Shown here: positions 18,028 to 26,800 of the stretch, piece after piece
Layout: each line of letters begins with the position of its first letter
How positions within the stretch are numbered: position 1 is the first letter of the stretch
Source: Phycisphaerales bacterium
GTDB taxonomy: Bacteria; Planctomycetota; Phycisphaerae; Phycisphaerales; UBA1924
Direction of reading: 5' to 3'
Assembly (NCBI GenBank): GCA_019750095.1
Contig: JAIEOW010000051.1
Location: 1-54,028, forward strand
DNA: 54,028 bases
The notes under the pieces: model-generated
Told to the model about the DNA's origin: nothing
Seen by the model: the letters and a program-made list of their open reading frames with translations, nothing else
Database searches by the model: none
Position numbers and translations under genes: made by a program

Positions 18028-18312
18028 TTACCAGCTGCCGCGACGACCACCGCCACCGCCACCGCCACCTTCGCGAGCGCGGGCTTCGTTGACGGTGAGA
18101 TCGCGCCCGTCGAAGTTCTTGCCATGGAGCGCGGTGATCGCGGCGCGTGCGTGAGCGGCGTCGCGGAACTCAACGAAGCCGAACCCGCGGGGACGGCCGG
18201 TTTCCCGATCCATGACGATCGACGCGGACGAGACTTCGCCGTGGGTGGCAAACAGCTCGCGCAGCTGCGTTTCGGAGGTTTGGAAGGAGAGATTGCCGAC
18301 GTACAGCTTCAT
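18028..18312 (-). CDS. RNA-recognition-motif (RRM) RNA-binding protein
   Basis: 94-residue single-RRM protein like the cold-inducible RNA-binding proteins of cyanobacteria and planctomycetes. RNP2 is KLYVGNL and RNP1 is RGFGFVEF, both with the aromatic residues that stack on RNA. The fold ends near residue 78, and a Gly-rich tail (REGGGGGGGGRRGSW) follows, a usual feature of this group. The start is the ATG at 18312; the upstream extension is poorly conserved in type and leads into a leader of about 160 bp before the next gene. This long untranslated leader could carry regulation, but I see no clear structure. Confidence 0.92.
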   Translation of the reverse strand: MKLYVGNLSFQTSETQLRELFATHGEVSSASIVMDRETGRPRGFGFVEFRDAAHARAAITALHGKNFDGRDLTVNEARAREGGGGGGGGRRGSW

Positions 18313-18471
18313 GTGCGATACCTTTTCGTGCCCGAGGCGCGTTTGATCATGGATCCGGTGCGTTCGCTCGGGCTGAGGAAGCGTCGGGAGGCACTCGGCG
18401 GGCAGCTCGACCAACGCGGACGGCAGCAGGCAGCGCAACAGATGAGCATAGGCCGACCGATCGCGCGAGCT

Positions 18472-19326
18472 TCAGATGCGGCGATACGCCGCGATCACGC
18501 TCGTTCCGCTTGGTAGACGCGTGTGCGGCAGCAGGTGCTTCTCAACTTCGAACGCTTTGGTCAAAGTCCAGTTGATCAATCCGGGGAGTGGCTCCACGGT
18601 CGGCTCGGCCGGGGGCTTGCCACTCAGTCGCGTCTTGGCCTTTTCCACCACGCGTGCCGCGACGACCAGCGGCATTGACGCAAGTTGGTAGTAGCTCAGA
18701 ACAAGCTGGTGAACGGGAAGCCCATCAAAGAGCGCGCCGAACTGTGACCGCGTGTAGCGGCGCTGGTGGTAGTTGAAATCATCGTGGCTGGACCAGAGCC
18801 ACATGTGCGCCGGCACGGTGCAGACCACCAGGCCGCCGGGCTTGAGCAGATCAACACACGCGGCGATGGAGGCGCGGTCTTCGGGCACGTGCTCGATGAC
18901 CTCGCTGAGCACGATCAGGTCATAGCCGCGCCCGCCGCGGGATGGAGCGTGGGCGACGATCTGCGCAGGAAGCTGATCGGGGAGCGCGCCGTCGAGAACA
19001 TCAAAGCCGCGCTTCTTGCAATAGTCCCGGGCGATCGCGGACATGTCGATGCCGGTGACGCTGTAGCCAAAGCGTTCCGCGGCGAGCGCGGTGAGCAGGG
19101 CGCCCGCGCCGCAGCCGATGTCGAGGGCGGAGGGGCGGGAATCGGGAGTCGGGAATCGGGAATCGGGTGAGTTGGCCTCGTGCTTTTCCGCATGCGAGAC
19201 CCGAGACCCGAGACCCGAAACCCGACCATACCGCTCCACCAGCGACAGAATGATCCGGTTCTTCGCCACCCACCACCAATATGTCTCTTCACGCTCGGCG
19301 TGCAGGCGATAGAGGGCGTCATCCAC
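18472..19326 (-). CDS. SAM-dependent methyltransferase with an in-frame heptamer-repeat insert
   Basis: 284-residue class I methyltransferase. The N-terminal YWWWVAKNRIILSLVERYG is typical of glycan/lipid-modifying methyltransferases. Motif I is ALDIGCGAGALLTAL, followed by YSVTGIDMSAIARDYC and YDLIVLSEVIEHVPED. Between the N-terminal helix and motif I lies an unusual segment, about residues 33-66 (SGLGSRVS, then SPDSRFPTPDSRPS), encoded by two inverted heptamer arrays. The start is the GTG at 19326, overlapping the stop of the glycosyltransferase gene (GTGGATGA), so the two are translationally coupled. Context suggests modification of a polyprenyl-linked or surface glycan. The substrate is unknown. 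Confidence 0.82.
   Translation of the reverse strand: MDDALYRLHAEREETYWWWVAKNRIILSLVERYGRVSGLGSRVSHAEKHEANSPDSRFPTPDSRPSALDIGCGAGALLTALAAERFGYSVTGIDMSAIARDYCKKRGFDVLDGALPDQLPAQIVAHAPSRGGRGYDLIVLSEVIEHVPEDRASIAACVDLLKPGGLVVCTVPAHMWLWSSHDDFNYHQRRYTRSQFGALFDGLPVHQLVLSYYQLASMPLVVAARVVEKAKTRLSGKPPAEPTVEPLPGLINWTLTKAFEVEKHLLPHTRLPSGTSVIAAYRRI
19134..19222. repeat. Paired inverted heptamer arrays H4 inside the methyltransferase gene
   Basis: The left array (19134-19168) has units ATCGGGA/GTCGGGA, five in a row. The right array (19195-19222) has CGAGACC three times and CGAAACC once. Read on the opposite strand the right units are GGTCTCG/GGTTTCG, matching the GGNNTCG pattern of the left units (GGAATCG/GGAGTCG). 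The arrays are therefore inverted, separated by 26 bp, and the whole is translated in frame. Confidence 0.85.
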
Positions 19327-20462
19327 GGGGCGGCTCCGCGCCGCGGGTGGTGAGGGCGGGGGGAGGGGTCAGGGCTCGACCGTTGATCGCGCCAAGGTCG
19401 CCGGTGCGCACCACGACCTGCGCCGCGAACCCGTGGGCACTCGGTGTTGGGCCGACGATCGGACCTGGCGCTGGAAATCCGCCCTCGTCGGCGATGATGT
19501 ACATCGGTCGATTCTGGACATTCTTGAAGATGTACCCGACGTACTGCGCGAGCATGCCGAGCATGAAGAGCTGAACGCCGCCCATGAAGAACGTTGCGCA
19601 CGCGAGGAAGGCAAAGCCGCGGGGAATCTCTTCAGAGTTGAAGAAGATGCGTTCCAGCACCACCACGATCGCCAGCAGCACGCTGAGCCCCATGACGATC
19701 GAGCCGAGATACGTCGCGAGGCGCAGAGGCGCCTGGCTGAAGGAGCAGATGCCATCGAGGGCGAGCTTGGCGAGTTTGAAAAAGCCGTAGCCCGTCTCGC
19801 CGGCGTGGCGCGGATCGCGGTCGAACTCGAGCGCTTCCTGCTTGAACCCGGCCCAGGGCACGAGCCCGCGGACATACCGCGGATTCTCGCGGCAGGCCCG
19901 AACGACCTCCACCACGCGCCGATCCATGAGCCGGTAGTTACCGGTATCCAGCGGGATGTCGATCTCGCTGATCTTGCCCATCAGGCGATAGAAGAAGTAG
20001 ATCGCGATCTTCTTGAAGACCGGGTCGCCGCGGCGTTTGCGCCGCTTGGCATAGATCACCTGCACGCCCTGCTTCCACCGGGCGACCATCTGGGCGATGA
20101 GTTCGGGCGGGTCCTGCAAGTCGGCATCGATCAGCACCGCGGCATCGCACCCCCCCCCCCTCACCCTCCCAGCTTGCGCCCGCGCGATCCAGTCCAGCGG
20201 CGACCGCCGTCTCGTGGCCAAAGTTTCGGCTGAAGCTCAGGAACTTGACGTGGGGGTCTTTCGCCGCGAGGGTCCGGAGGCCTTCGAGCGTGCGATCACG
20301 CGACCCGTCGTTGACGCAGATCAGCTCATAGTCGTCCGTGCAGCGCGAGACGACCTCAGTCAGCCGCGTGTGCAGGACATCGAGGTTCTTTTCCTCGTTG
20401 TAACAGGGAATGACGACGCTGAGTTTCACGCGGGTGTTCCGTGCCGACCGGATCACCAGCAT
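19319..20462 (-). CDS. GT2 polyprenyl-phosphate glycosyltransferase (DPM1/GtrB type), frameshifted at a G11 tract
   Basis: Two overlapping frames together make one GT2 enzyme. The upstream frame begins VKLSVVIPCYNEEKNLD, has ELICVNDGSRD and reaches FSRNFGHETAVAAGLDRA. The downstream frame resumes with CDAAVLIDADLQDPPELI (the DxD region), QxxRxxR-like segments and two C-terminal membrane helices near residues 215-300. This is the layout of dolichol/undecaprenyl-phosphate sugar transferases. The frames are offset by one base at a run of 11 G (plus strand C, 20150-20160); 10 or 13 would restore a single frame. The short stretch before the run (GASWEGEGGG) is extra relative to the family. Start is ATG 20462 or GTG 20429. 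The frameshift could be phase variation or a homopolymer error. Confidence 0.78.
20150..20160. repeat. Poly-C/G tract of 11 in the GT2 gene
   Basis: Eleven consecutive C on the plus strand (G on the coding strand) sit exactly where the two halves of the glycosyltransferase change frame. Removing one base gives a continuous reading through ...GEGGGCDAAVLID. It is the longest homopolymer I noticed in the window. Confidence 0.85.
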
Positions 20463-20483
20463 ACGGAACGCTCGGCAAATCGT

Positions 20484-23030
20484 CTACTTTGGATCCCCTT
20501 CCGCGCTGTCGACAATCGACTGCTGATACCCGTGCGTGACCCACACAGGCGGCAGAACCCGGGTTGATCCCTGTAGATCTGCTGGAGAGCCGGGCTGTTG
20601 CCCGGGCTGTGGATTTGGGGCCTTTGCCTCCGCGGCCCGCACGGAAACCCGCACCTCGGCCCCCTGAGGGCCACGGGGCGGCACCGTGACCACCAGCGGC
20701 AGCCAGCGGCGTGATTGGCGGAGCATTCTGGGCTCCAGACGCAACACGCCGAGCACCTTTTCGCCCGAACCAGCCGAGGCGTCGAGCGGCAGGTTTCGGA
20801 GGGACGCGACCACTTCCATCGCCGGTGCGTCGGGAATCTTGTTCAGGTCATACTCGCCGATCGTCGCTCTCAGGAGCAGGTGCTCGGGGCGGTCGGATGG
20901 CGCGAGAATCGTGCGCATGGCCGACCGCCCGGATCCAACGGCGAGCCAGGTGGCCTCGCGGAAAGTCTCCCAGCAGTTCACACTGGCGAACTGCGCATCG
21001 CCCTGCGGGTTTGACGCCGCGTCGAAGTACGTCCACCCGCCGAGGGGGATCAGGTCCGGCGGAGCGGGGGCGTCGGCGAAACGGCGCGTGATCGTGGGGA
21101 TGGCTGGGGGTTCGGGCTCGCCGCGCTCGCGGGCCTGGCGCGCCGACTCGGCCCGCGCGGCAAGCACGCTGGCCACGACGGTCGGGCGAATCTCAAGATC
21201 ACGGTGATCCGCACGCTCCAGATCGAATCGGCGTATGAGCTTTACGCGACCCTCAGCATCGACGACAAACGGGATGATGCTCTCCCAGCCGATCAGGTCG
21301 CGTGGATCGTCCTTTGCAGCTTGTCGAGGAGGAACCGTGGATGATGCCGGGAGTTTGGGCAGACGCAGGGTGTAGCGGATGCCCGTTTCATCCGGATCAA
21401 CCAAAGGCAGCGGAGCCCAGGGATTGAAGACCGTCGCCGCGATGTCCGCTCGTCGATACGCGCGGCGGAGTTCCGGCGTGCCCGACCAGCTCGTCTCAAA
21501 GACGCCGAACCGTGAGCGATCAAAGAGCGGGTACCCCGTGTGTGTCACGTGCGTCGTGCGAAACGGCGCAAAGATCGCGCCCGGCGGCGGGCTGGGCACC
21601 ATCGCCACAAGCTGGCGGATCTCCGACTGATCCTGCTGATATCGCGCCTGGAGATGCCGCTGGAAACCGATCATGCCGATCGTGCCCGCGAGCATGATCC
21701 CGACGAGCAGCGCGGCGATACTCGTTCGCGCCGCGACCGACACTCGCCCGCCGAGCAAACGGGCACTGCCCACGATCACATCCAGCCCGACGGCAAGCAC
21801 GATCGCCGCCCCGAGCAGCGGGACATAGAGATTGCGCAGCTCGATGATCTGTCGATCGATCACCAGCACGGGCAGCCACCCAGCCGCAAAGACGATCACT
21901 CCCGCGACCCCCATCCAGAGTCGTGCGCGCCCGATGGACACCTCAATCCGAGGCGCGGGCGCAAGCCCGGGCACCAGGGCTTGTCCCATCACCGAACGAT
22001 CCCGCCGAGCAAGCCACACGAGCCACAACACCGCACAGCCCAGCAGCACGCACGCCCACAGCACGCTCTGCGGCTGCACGATGGTGCGGAGCCCCTGCGT
22101 GACCGATCCCATGATCACCTGCTCGGCACGCTCGCCAAGGTTGTATCGCATGCTCTGAGCAAACTCGGAGAGTCGAGCGGCAAGCCGATCACCGGTGACG
22201 ATCGATCCGGCCCCGCCGCGGGCGTTCTTGGGCGCGGTGGCAAGCAGCAAGGCGACATACAGCACGCACATCGCGCCGCCGACGGCGGTCACCACGCCGG
22301 CGCGCACGAGTCTGGTCACCCACCTTTGGGAAGCGGGGCAGCAGGTGAGATAGACGGCGGGCATCGCCGCGAGCGGCGCCGCGCTTTGTTCATACCAGCA
22401 GGGCACGATGAACGAGAGCAGAGCGATCGGGATGAGCAACGCCCATCGGCGCTCGCGAAGATCGGTGCGTGCCCGCGCAAACCGCGCGACCAGCAGCAGC
22501 ACGCCGAACGTGCACGCCGCGCCGATGGCCGTCGAGGTGGTGCAGAACCAGAAGGGCACCTCGCCGTTCAATGGCAGCACCATGAACAGCATTGCGGCGG
22601 CAGCCGACGCGAGCGTGGTCCTGAGCGTCGCTCGCAGCAGAAGGAAGAGCCCGACGCAGGCGAGCCCATGAAAGAGGGCGCAGAAGAAGTGCACCGTCCG
22701 GTCCCAGTCTGGAACAAAGGTGCCGACTGTGAAGCACATGAACACGTGCAGCGGACGCCAGAAGAAGGGATAGTTTCTGAAGGGATCAAAGTCCGCGGGG
22801 ATCGCGCCCGTCACAGGGTCGCGAAAGTTGATCGCGTAGTCGTCGGTGTTCTTGCCGAGTGCACCACCGAGGAAGAACGTCGCGGCGAGCCAGAGGGCGA
22901 TCGGAAAGCCCCACGCCGCAAGCACGCGGAGGGCTCGCTCTCGGCGGGAGATTGCACCAGCCACGCCGCTTCGAGCAAGTTCGGGAAGAGGCGTGCGCTC
23001 GGGTCCGGGGATGACTGGTCTACTCGACAT
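20484..23030 (-). CDS. Large polytopic membrane protein, possible GT-C-type glycosyltransferase
   Basis: 848 residues. The N-terminal half has about ten to twelve membrane segments, and the C-terminal half (about residue 480 on) is soluble and probably extracytoplasmic. The first external loop reads GKNTDDYAINFRDP, an Asp-Asp pair just after the first membrane helix as in GT-C enzymes that use polyprenyl-phosphate sugars. The tail contains a beta-rich part (LIPLGGWTYFDAASN, LLLRATIGEYDL) that could be a carbohydrate-binding-like fold. I chose the ATG at 23030 (MSSRPVIPGPE); the open frame extends further but overlaps the divergent gene. It is first of three tightly packed genes with a GT2 enzyme and a methyltransferase. 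The GT-C assignment is inference from context and one motif. Confidence 0.6.
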   Translation of the reverse strand: MSSRPVIPGPERTPLPELARSGVAGAISRRERALRVLAAWGFPIALWLAATFFLGGALGKNTDDYAINFRDPVTGAIPADFDPFRNYPFFWRPLHVFMCFTVGTFVPDWDRTVHFFCALFHGLACVGLFLLLRATLRTTLASAAAAMLFMVLPLNGEVPFWFCTTSTAIGAACTFGVLLLVARFARARTDLRERRWALLIPIALLSFIVPCWYEQSAAPLAAMPAVYLTCCPASQRWVTRLVRAGVVTAVGGAMCVLYVALLLATAPKNARGGAGSIVTGDRLAARLSEFAQSMRYNLGERAEQVIMGSVTQGLRTIVQPQSVLWACVLLGCAVLWLVWLARRDRSVMGQALVPGLAPAPRIEVSIGRARLWMGVAGVIVFAAGWLPVLVIDRQIIELRNLYVPLLGAAIVLAVGLDVIVGSARLLGGRVSVAARTSIAALLVGIMLAGTIGMIGFQRHLQARYQQDQSEIRQLVAMVPSPPPGAIFAPFRTTHVTHTGYPLFDRSRFGVFETSWSGTPELRRAYRRADIAATVFNPWAPLPLVDPDETGIRYTLRLPKLPASSTVPPRQAAKDDPRDLIGWESIIPFVVDAEGRVKLIRRFDLERADHRDLEIRPTVVASVLAARAESARQARERGEPEPPAIPTITRRFADAPAPPDLIPLGGWTYFDAASNPQGDAQFASVNCWETFREATWLAVGSGRSAMRTILAPSDRPEHLLLRATIGEYDLNKIPDAPAMEVVASLRNLPLDASAGSGEKVLGVLRLEPRMLRQSRRWLPLVVTVPPRGPQGAEVRVSVRAAEAKAPNPQPGQQPGSPADLQGSTRVLPPVWVTHGYQQSIVDSAEGDPK

Positions 23031-23112
23031 GATCTGGTGGCCCACGATATCCGGACTGCGAATGGCTCGCATGCCGGCCTTCGAGCAGCCGCCGGACCTC
23101 CAACAATGCCCC

Positions 23113-24246
23113 ATGCCCACGAACGCTGATCTCCGCATCCGCACGGGCGAGAGCGTGGCGATGTTCGCCTTTGACATCGCGTTTGCGATCGATCTCGATC
23201 GCGCCGCCGCCCTGCTCTCGGGCGCGGCGGCCGAGCGAGCGAGCATCCGCTCAGTCAGGCGGAGCCCGGCATACTTTGACTACCGCCCGCTCCCGATTCG
23301 TGTTACGTTTCCGATCACGCCCATCGAGCTTTCGTCGGCGAGCACGCGCTGGACGATCCAGCCGCAGGCCGAGCTGTTGATCTATGACTTTGGCGCGGTG
23401 TCGATCACGTTTCGAGTTCCACTCAGCGGCCCGCTGTCATCGCTCGTGGAGCTGTCCGCGGCGTTGTATGACGCGACGCCGCTGATCGAGGAGGCCCGCC
23501 GCCAGCTCGCGCACCTGACCAAGCTCATCACCCCCGCGCTGGATCGCCCGCACGGTGAGGACGCGGTCGAGGACTATGTCGTCCATCAGATCGAGAGCAT
23601 CGAAGGGCTGACCGACCCGTCCCAGATCGCCCGTACCCATGCCGGGCTGCTTGCCCGGGTGCTGCGGGCCGAGCTGGGCGAGATCTCCGAGCAGGAAACC
23701 GGCGAGGCCCTGGCGGCCCACACCAGCTATCGCCCGACCGACGCGGCGATCGTCGACTGGAACGCCGCGGTGCTGCTGGATTCCGACGCCGACGATGTGC
23801 GCGCGGTGCTCGAGTTCGCGAACGTCGAATCGCTCGAACTGCGCATGCTCGACGATCGGCTGGATCGCATCCTTGAAGACGCGTATCGCATGGTCTCCGA
23901 CCGACGAGCGGCGAGGTGGTTCCGATTTCCGATCAGCTCGCGCGAGCTCGATAGAGTCTCGCGCTTGCAGATGGACAGCGCGATTCTCTATGAGGGAATC
24001 AACAACGCGATCAAGCTGGTGGGCGACCAGTATCTCGCCCGCGTCTATCGCCAGGCCGCGGCGAAGCTGCACCTGCCCGAGCGCGACGCCAGCATCGAAC
24101 GCAAGCTGCACACGCTCGACAGCATCTACGCAAAGCTGCAGGACCGCCAGGCGGCACTGCGCCTGGAGGTCCTGGAGTGGATCGTGATCATCCTGATCCT
24201 GATCTCGATCGTGCTGCCGTTCCTGCCCTGGTTCAAGGGCAAGTAG
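23113..24246 (+). CDS. RMD1/YagE-like (DUF155-type) protein with C-terminal membrane anchor
   Basis: About 377 residues. The body is soluble (IYDFGAVSITFRVPL near residue 95, then a long helical region). The end has a predicted coiled coil around KLHTLDSIYAKLQDRQAALR and finishes with one membrane helix (WIVIILILISIVLPFLPW) and FKGK. That order, a mixed alpha/beta domain, coiled coil and C-terminal anchor, resembles the RMD1/RMND1 (DUF155) family, whose bacterial role is unknown. Start is ATG 23113; upstream in-frame ATGs at 23062 and 23074 are possible. It is convergent with the chemoreceptor gene, only 11 bp apart. Confidence 0.55.
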   Translation: MPTNADLRIRTGESVAMFAFDIAFAIDLDRAAALLSGAAAERASIRSVRRSPAYFDYRPLPIRVTFPITPIELSSASTRWTIQPQAELLIYDFGAVSITFRVPLSGPLSSLVELSAALYDATPLIEEARRQLAHLTKLITPALDRPHGEDAVEDYVVHQIESIEGLTDPSQIARTHAGLLARVLRAELGEISEQETGEALAAHTSYRPTDAAIVDWNAAVLLDSDADDVRAVLEFANVESLELRMLDDRLDRILEDAYRMVSDRRAARWFRFPISSRELDRVSRLQMDSAILYEGINNAIKLVGDQYLARVYRQAAAKLHLPERDASIERKLHTLDSIYAKLQDRQAALRLEVLEWIVIILILISIVLPFLPWFKGK

Positions 24247-24257
24247 CTCGGCCCGAC

Positions 24258-25781
24258 TCAGTTCAGACGGAACCGCCCGACGATGTCTCGCAACTGCTCG
24301 GCCTTCTCCGAGAGTGAGCTGGCCGCCTGCGCCGCCTGGGACGAACCCTGTCCGGCCTGCTCGGCGGCCTGGGCGATCTCGCCGATCATCGTCGCAACGC
24401 TGCCCGCGCCCTGCACAATGCTTGCCAGACGCTCGCCGGCAAGCTTCGCGCTGGTCACGCCCTGCTGCAGCTTGGACGTGCCGACCTGCATGCGATCGAC
24501 CGCGGTCTTGGTGTTGGTCTGGATCAGCGAGATGGCCTGGTGCACTTCCTCGGTCGAACGTGTGGTGCGTTCGGCAAGCTTGCGGACCTCGTCGGCGACC
24601 ACCGCGAAGCCGCGCCCGTGCTCGCCCGCTCGCGCCGCCTCGATTGCCGCGTTGAGCGCGAGCAGATTCGTCTGGTCGGCGATCTCGTTGATCACCCCGA
24701 TGATCCGCCCGATCTGCTCGCTCTGCGAGCCCAGTTCCGCGACGCTCTGGCTCCCGGCCAGCACGGCGTCATTGATCGATCCCATCGTCTTCACGGTTGT
24801 TCCGACGACTTCGCCGCCCTGGCCGGCGTCCTGCTCGCTCTGGCGGGCGCAGCTCGCGGCCTCGCCCGTCTGCCGAGTGATCTGCACGATCGTTGCCGAC
24901 ATCTCCTCGCTGCTGGCGGCGATCTGCGTCGAGGCGCTCGCCACCTCGCCAGAGGCCTGCGCCACCTCGCGCATGATCGACTGCAGGTTGTCCAGGAACT
25001 TGTCGAGCTGGGCCGACAACTGCCCCACTTCGTCCTTTCGAATAATCCCCATCCGCTTGGTCAGGTCGCCCTTTCCGCTGCACAGGTCGGCCACCCGGGC
25101 GTTGATCAGCCCGATCGGCCCGCCGACGCCACGGGCGATGATGAGGAACATCACAAACAAGCCGCAGATCATGACGCACGCGGCGATGCCGACGATCGTC
25201 AGGCGTCGATTCGATTCCGCCGCGGCGTTCTTCTCGATGTCCGCCGCGAACCCGTTGGCCATCTCGACAACGCGCGTCACGCTCGCACGGTGCTCTTCAA
25301 ACAACGGGCTGAGCACGGTCCGGCAGATTCCCGCGGCCTTGGCCTGATCCCCGCTGTTCAGGGCCGGAAAGAACTGACTGTCCGCCGCGGTAAAGAACGC
25401 CTGCACCTTCTCGTGTGACGCTCGAAGCATCTCGTCGCGGATGCCCGGGTGCTTCATGTTCTCGGTCCAGAATGCGTGGCGGGCGGCGTAGTCCTTCTTG
25501 CCCTGCTCGTACTCGCTCTTCAGCGTGGCCACCCGCTTGGGGTCCGTCTCGCTGGAAAGCTGCTCCAGCTTCAGATACGGCTCCACGATATACGCCGGCG
25601 GCGGCAGAATGTCCGCGATCAGGTCCTTCGACAGGTTGATCTCCGCGTGCAGCGGCCCGCCCACCTTGGTCGTCTGAATCGTGGTGTACAGCAGCGTGCC
25701 GAGCGCGAACACGCCCACCATGAACGCGGCCCCAAGAACAAACAGCTTGGATCGAATCTTCAGGTCTGCAAATCGCAACAT
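24258..25781 (-). CDS. Methyl-accepting chemotaxis protein
   Basis: 507-residue transmembrane chemoreceptor. TM1 is near residues 12-34 ([20 protein letters not shown]). A helical periplasmic sensor region of about 160 residues follows, TM2 is near 195-218, then a HAMP segment ([17 protein letters not shown]). The C-terminal signalling coiled coil carries the conserved hairpin ([20 protein letters not shown], then [18 protein letters not shown]). GGAGGT lies 7 bp before the ATG at 25781. A Rho-independent terminator separates it from the upstream cyclophilin gene, so it is its own unit. It fits with the MotA/MotB stator at 38156-39821: the organism is probably motile or has a related surface system. 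The ligand is unknown. Confidence 0.94.
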   Translation of the reverse strand: MLRFADLKIRSKLFVLGAAFMVGVFALGTLLYTTIQTTKVGGPLHAEINLSKDLIADILPPPAYIVEPYLKLEQLSSETDPKRVATLKSEYEQGKKDYAARHAFWTENMKHPGIRDEMLRASHEKVQAFFTAADSQFFPALNSGDQAKAAGICRTVLSPLFEEHRASVTRVVEMANGFAADIEKNAAAESNRRLTIVGIAACVMICGLFVMFLIIARGVGGPIGLINARVADLCSGKGDLTKRMGIIRKDEVGQLSAQLDKFLDNLQSIMREVAQASGEVASASTQIAASSEEMSATIVQITRQTGEAASCARQSEQDAGQGGEVVGTTVKTMGSINDAVLAGSQSVAELGSQSEQIGRIIGVINEIADQTNLLALNAAIEAARAGEHGRGFAVVADEVRKLAERTTRSTEEVHQAISLIQTNTKTAVDRMQVGTSKLQQGVTSAKLAGERLASIVQGAGSVATMIGEIAQAAEQAGQGSSQAAQAASSLSEKAEQLRDIVGRFRLN

Positions 25782-25913
25782 CGTCGAACCTCCAGAGCCC
25801 GGTCTGAGAGACCAAGCTTCCCCGAGAGAGGGAGGTCCTCGAATCGTCTCGTTTCCGCGCACTCTAAACCCATCTGCGAAGTTCTCCGGAGAAGTTCCAC
25901 CGAATGCTGGCAG

Positions 25914-25941
25914 AAAAAAACCCGAGGAAGTTTCCTCGGGT
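25914..25941 (-). terminator. Rho-independent terminator of the cyclophilin gene
   Basis: On the minus strand, ACCCGAGGAA pairs with TTCCTCGGGT around a 2-nt centre and is followed directly by a run of seven T. It lies about 40 bp after the cyclophilin stop codon. It is the clearest intrinsic terminator in the window. Confidence 0.88.
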
Positions 25942-25977
25942 CCAGATAACACTGAGTTGACGAGCCGTGAAGATGGC

Positions 25978-26709
25978 TCACTTCTTCGGGACGTCGGTTT
26001 CCTTCACGCGGGTTGCGGAAGTGATCGTGACGGGCTCCACCGGCACGTTCTCGTTCCCGCCGCGGCTGGTCGTCTTGACCTTGGTGATCTCATCCACCAC
26101 TTCCATGCCCGCGACCACCTCGCCGAAGACGGCGTAGGCCGCGCCATCACGGGGCTGATCGAGGAAGGGGTTATCGACGTTGTTGATGAAGAACTGGCTG
26201 GTCGCCGAGTTCGGGTTGGCCGTGCGGGCCATCGAGACCGAGCCGCGCTTGTTCTTCAGCCCGTTTTGCCACTCGTTGCTGATGGGCTTGTCCTGACCTT
26301 CCTTGGGCTTCATGTCGCTGGTAAAGCCGCCGCCCTGGACCATGAAGCTGGGGATCACGCGGTGGAAGATCGTTCCGTCGTAATACTTCTTGTCGACGTA
26401 CTTCAGGAAGTTCTCGGTGCTGATCGGGGCCTTGGCCCGGTCCAGCTTCAGATAGATGTCGCCCTTGCTCGTGGTCAGCTTGACATACTCAACGTTGGAC
26501 ACGGCTTTCTCCGGGGCCTTCTCGGCCGGTTGTGCGCTGGTTCCCCCGCCGCTGCCCCCACCCGCCGGCTTGTCATCCTTCTTGTCCGCTGGTGCGGGCT
26601 GCGTGGTCTTGGGCTTGTCCTCGGGCTTGGATTCCTGGGCCCGGGCCACACCCGCCAGCAGCATCGTGGCGGACAAGGCGGCCAGAATGGTCATGAACGA
26701 CTTGGTCAT
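25978..26709 (-). CDS. Exported cyclophilin-type peptidyl-prolyl cis-trans isomerase
   Basis: 243 residues. A signal peptide ([20 protein letters not shown]...ARAQ) is followed by a charged Lys/Pro/Gly-rich linker (residues 25-65) and then the cyclophilin domain. Domain motifs: [39 protein letters not shown] with the catalytic Arg, [20 protein letters not shown] with the FxMA-like and QFFI segments, and a final [11 protein letters not shown] strand. It probably assists folding of exported proteins in the periplasm. AAGGAGA lies upstream of the ATG at 26709. The gene is bounded by a hairpin before and a terminator after, so it may be monocistronic. Confidence 0.93.
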   Translation of the reverse strand: MTKSFMTILAALSATMLLAGVARAQESKPEDKPKTTQPAPADKKDDKPAGGGSGGGTSAQPAEKAPEKAVSNVEYVKLTTSKGDIYLKLDRAKAPISTENFLKYVDKKYYDGTIFHRVIPSFMVQGGGFTSDMKPKEGQDKPISNEWQNGLKNKRGSVSMARTANPNSATSQFFINNVDNPFLDQPRDGAAYAVFGEVVAGMEVVDEITKVKTTSRGGNENVPVEPVTITSATRVKETDVPKK

Positions 26710-26770
26710 GGTGAAAGGTCTCCTTCGTGCATCCAAATACGCGACGCAACCCGCCGCGGGCCGCATCATA

Positions 26771-26799
26771 GCCGGATGAACGCCGAACATGCATCCGGC
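26771..26799 (-). terminator. Hairpin after the FkbM methyltransferase gene
   Basis: GCCGGATG (26771-26778) pairs with CATCCGGC (26792-26799) across a 13-nt loop, starting right after the minus-strand stop codon at 26801. No T-run follows. It may be a weak terminator or an mRNA 3'-end stabiliser. Confidence 0.45.
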
Positions 26800-26800
26800 C

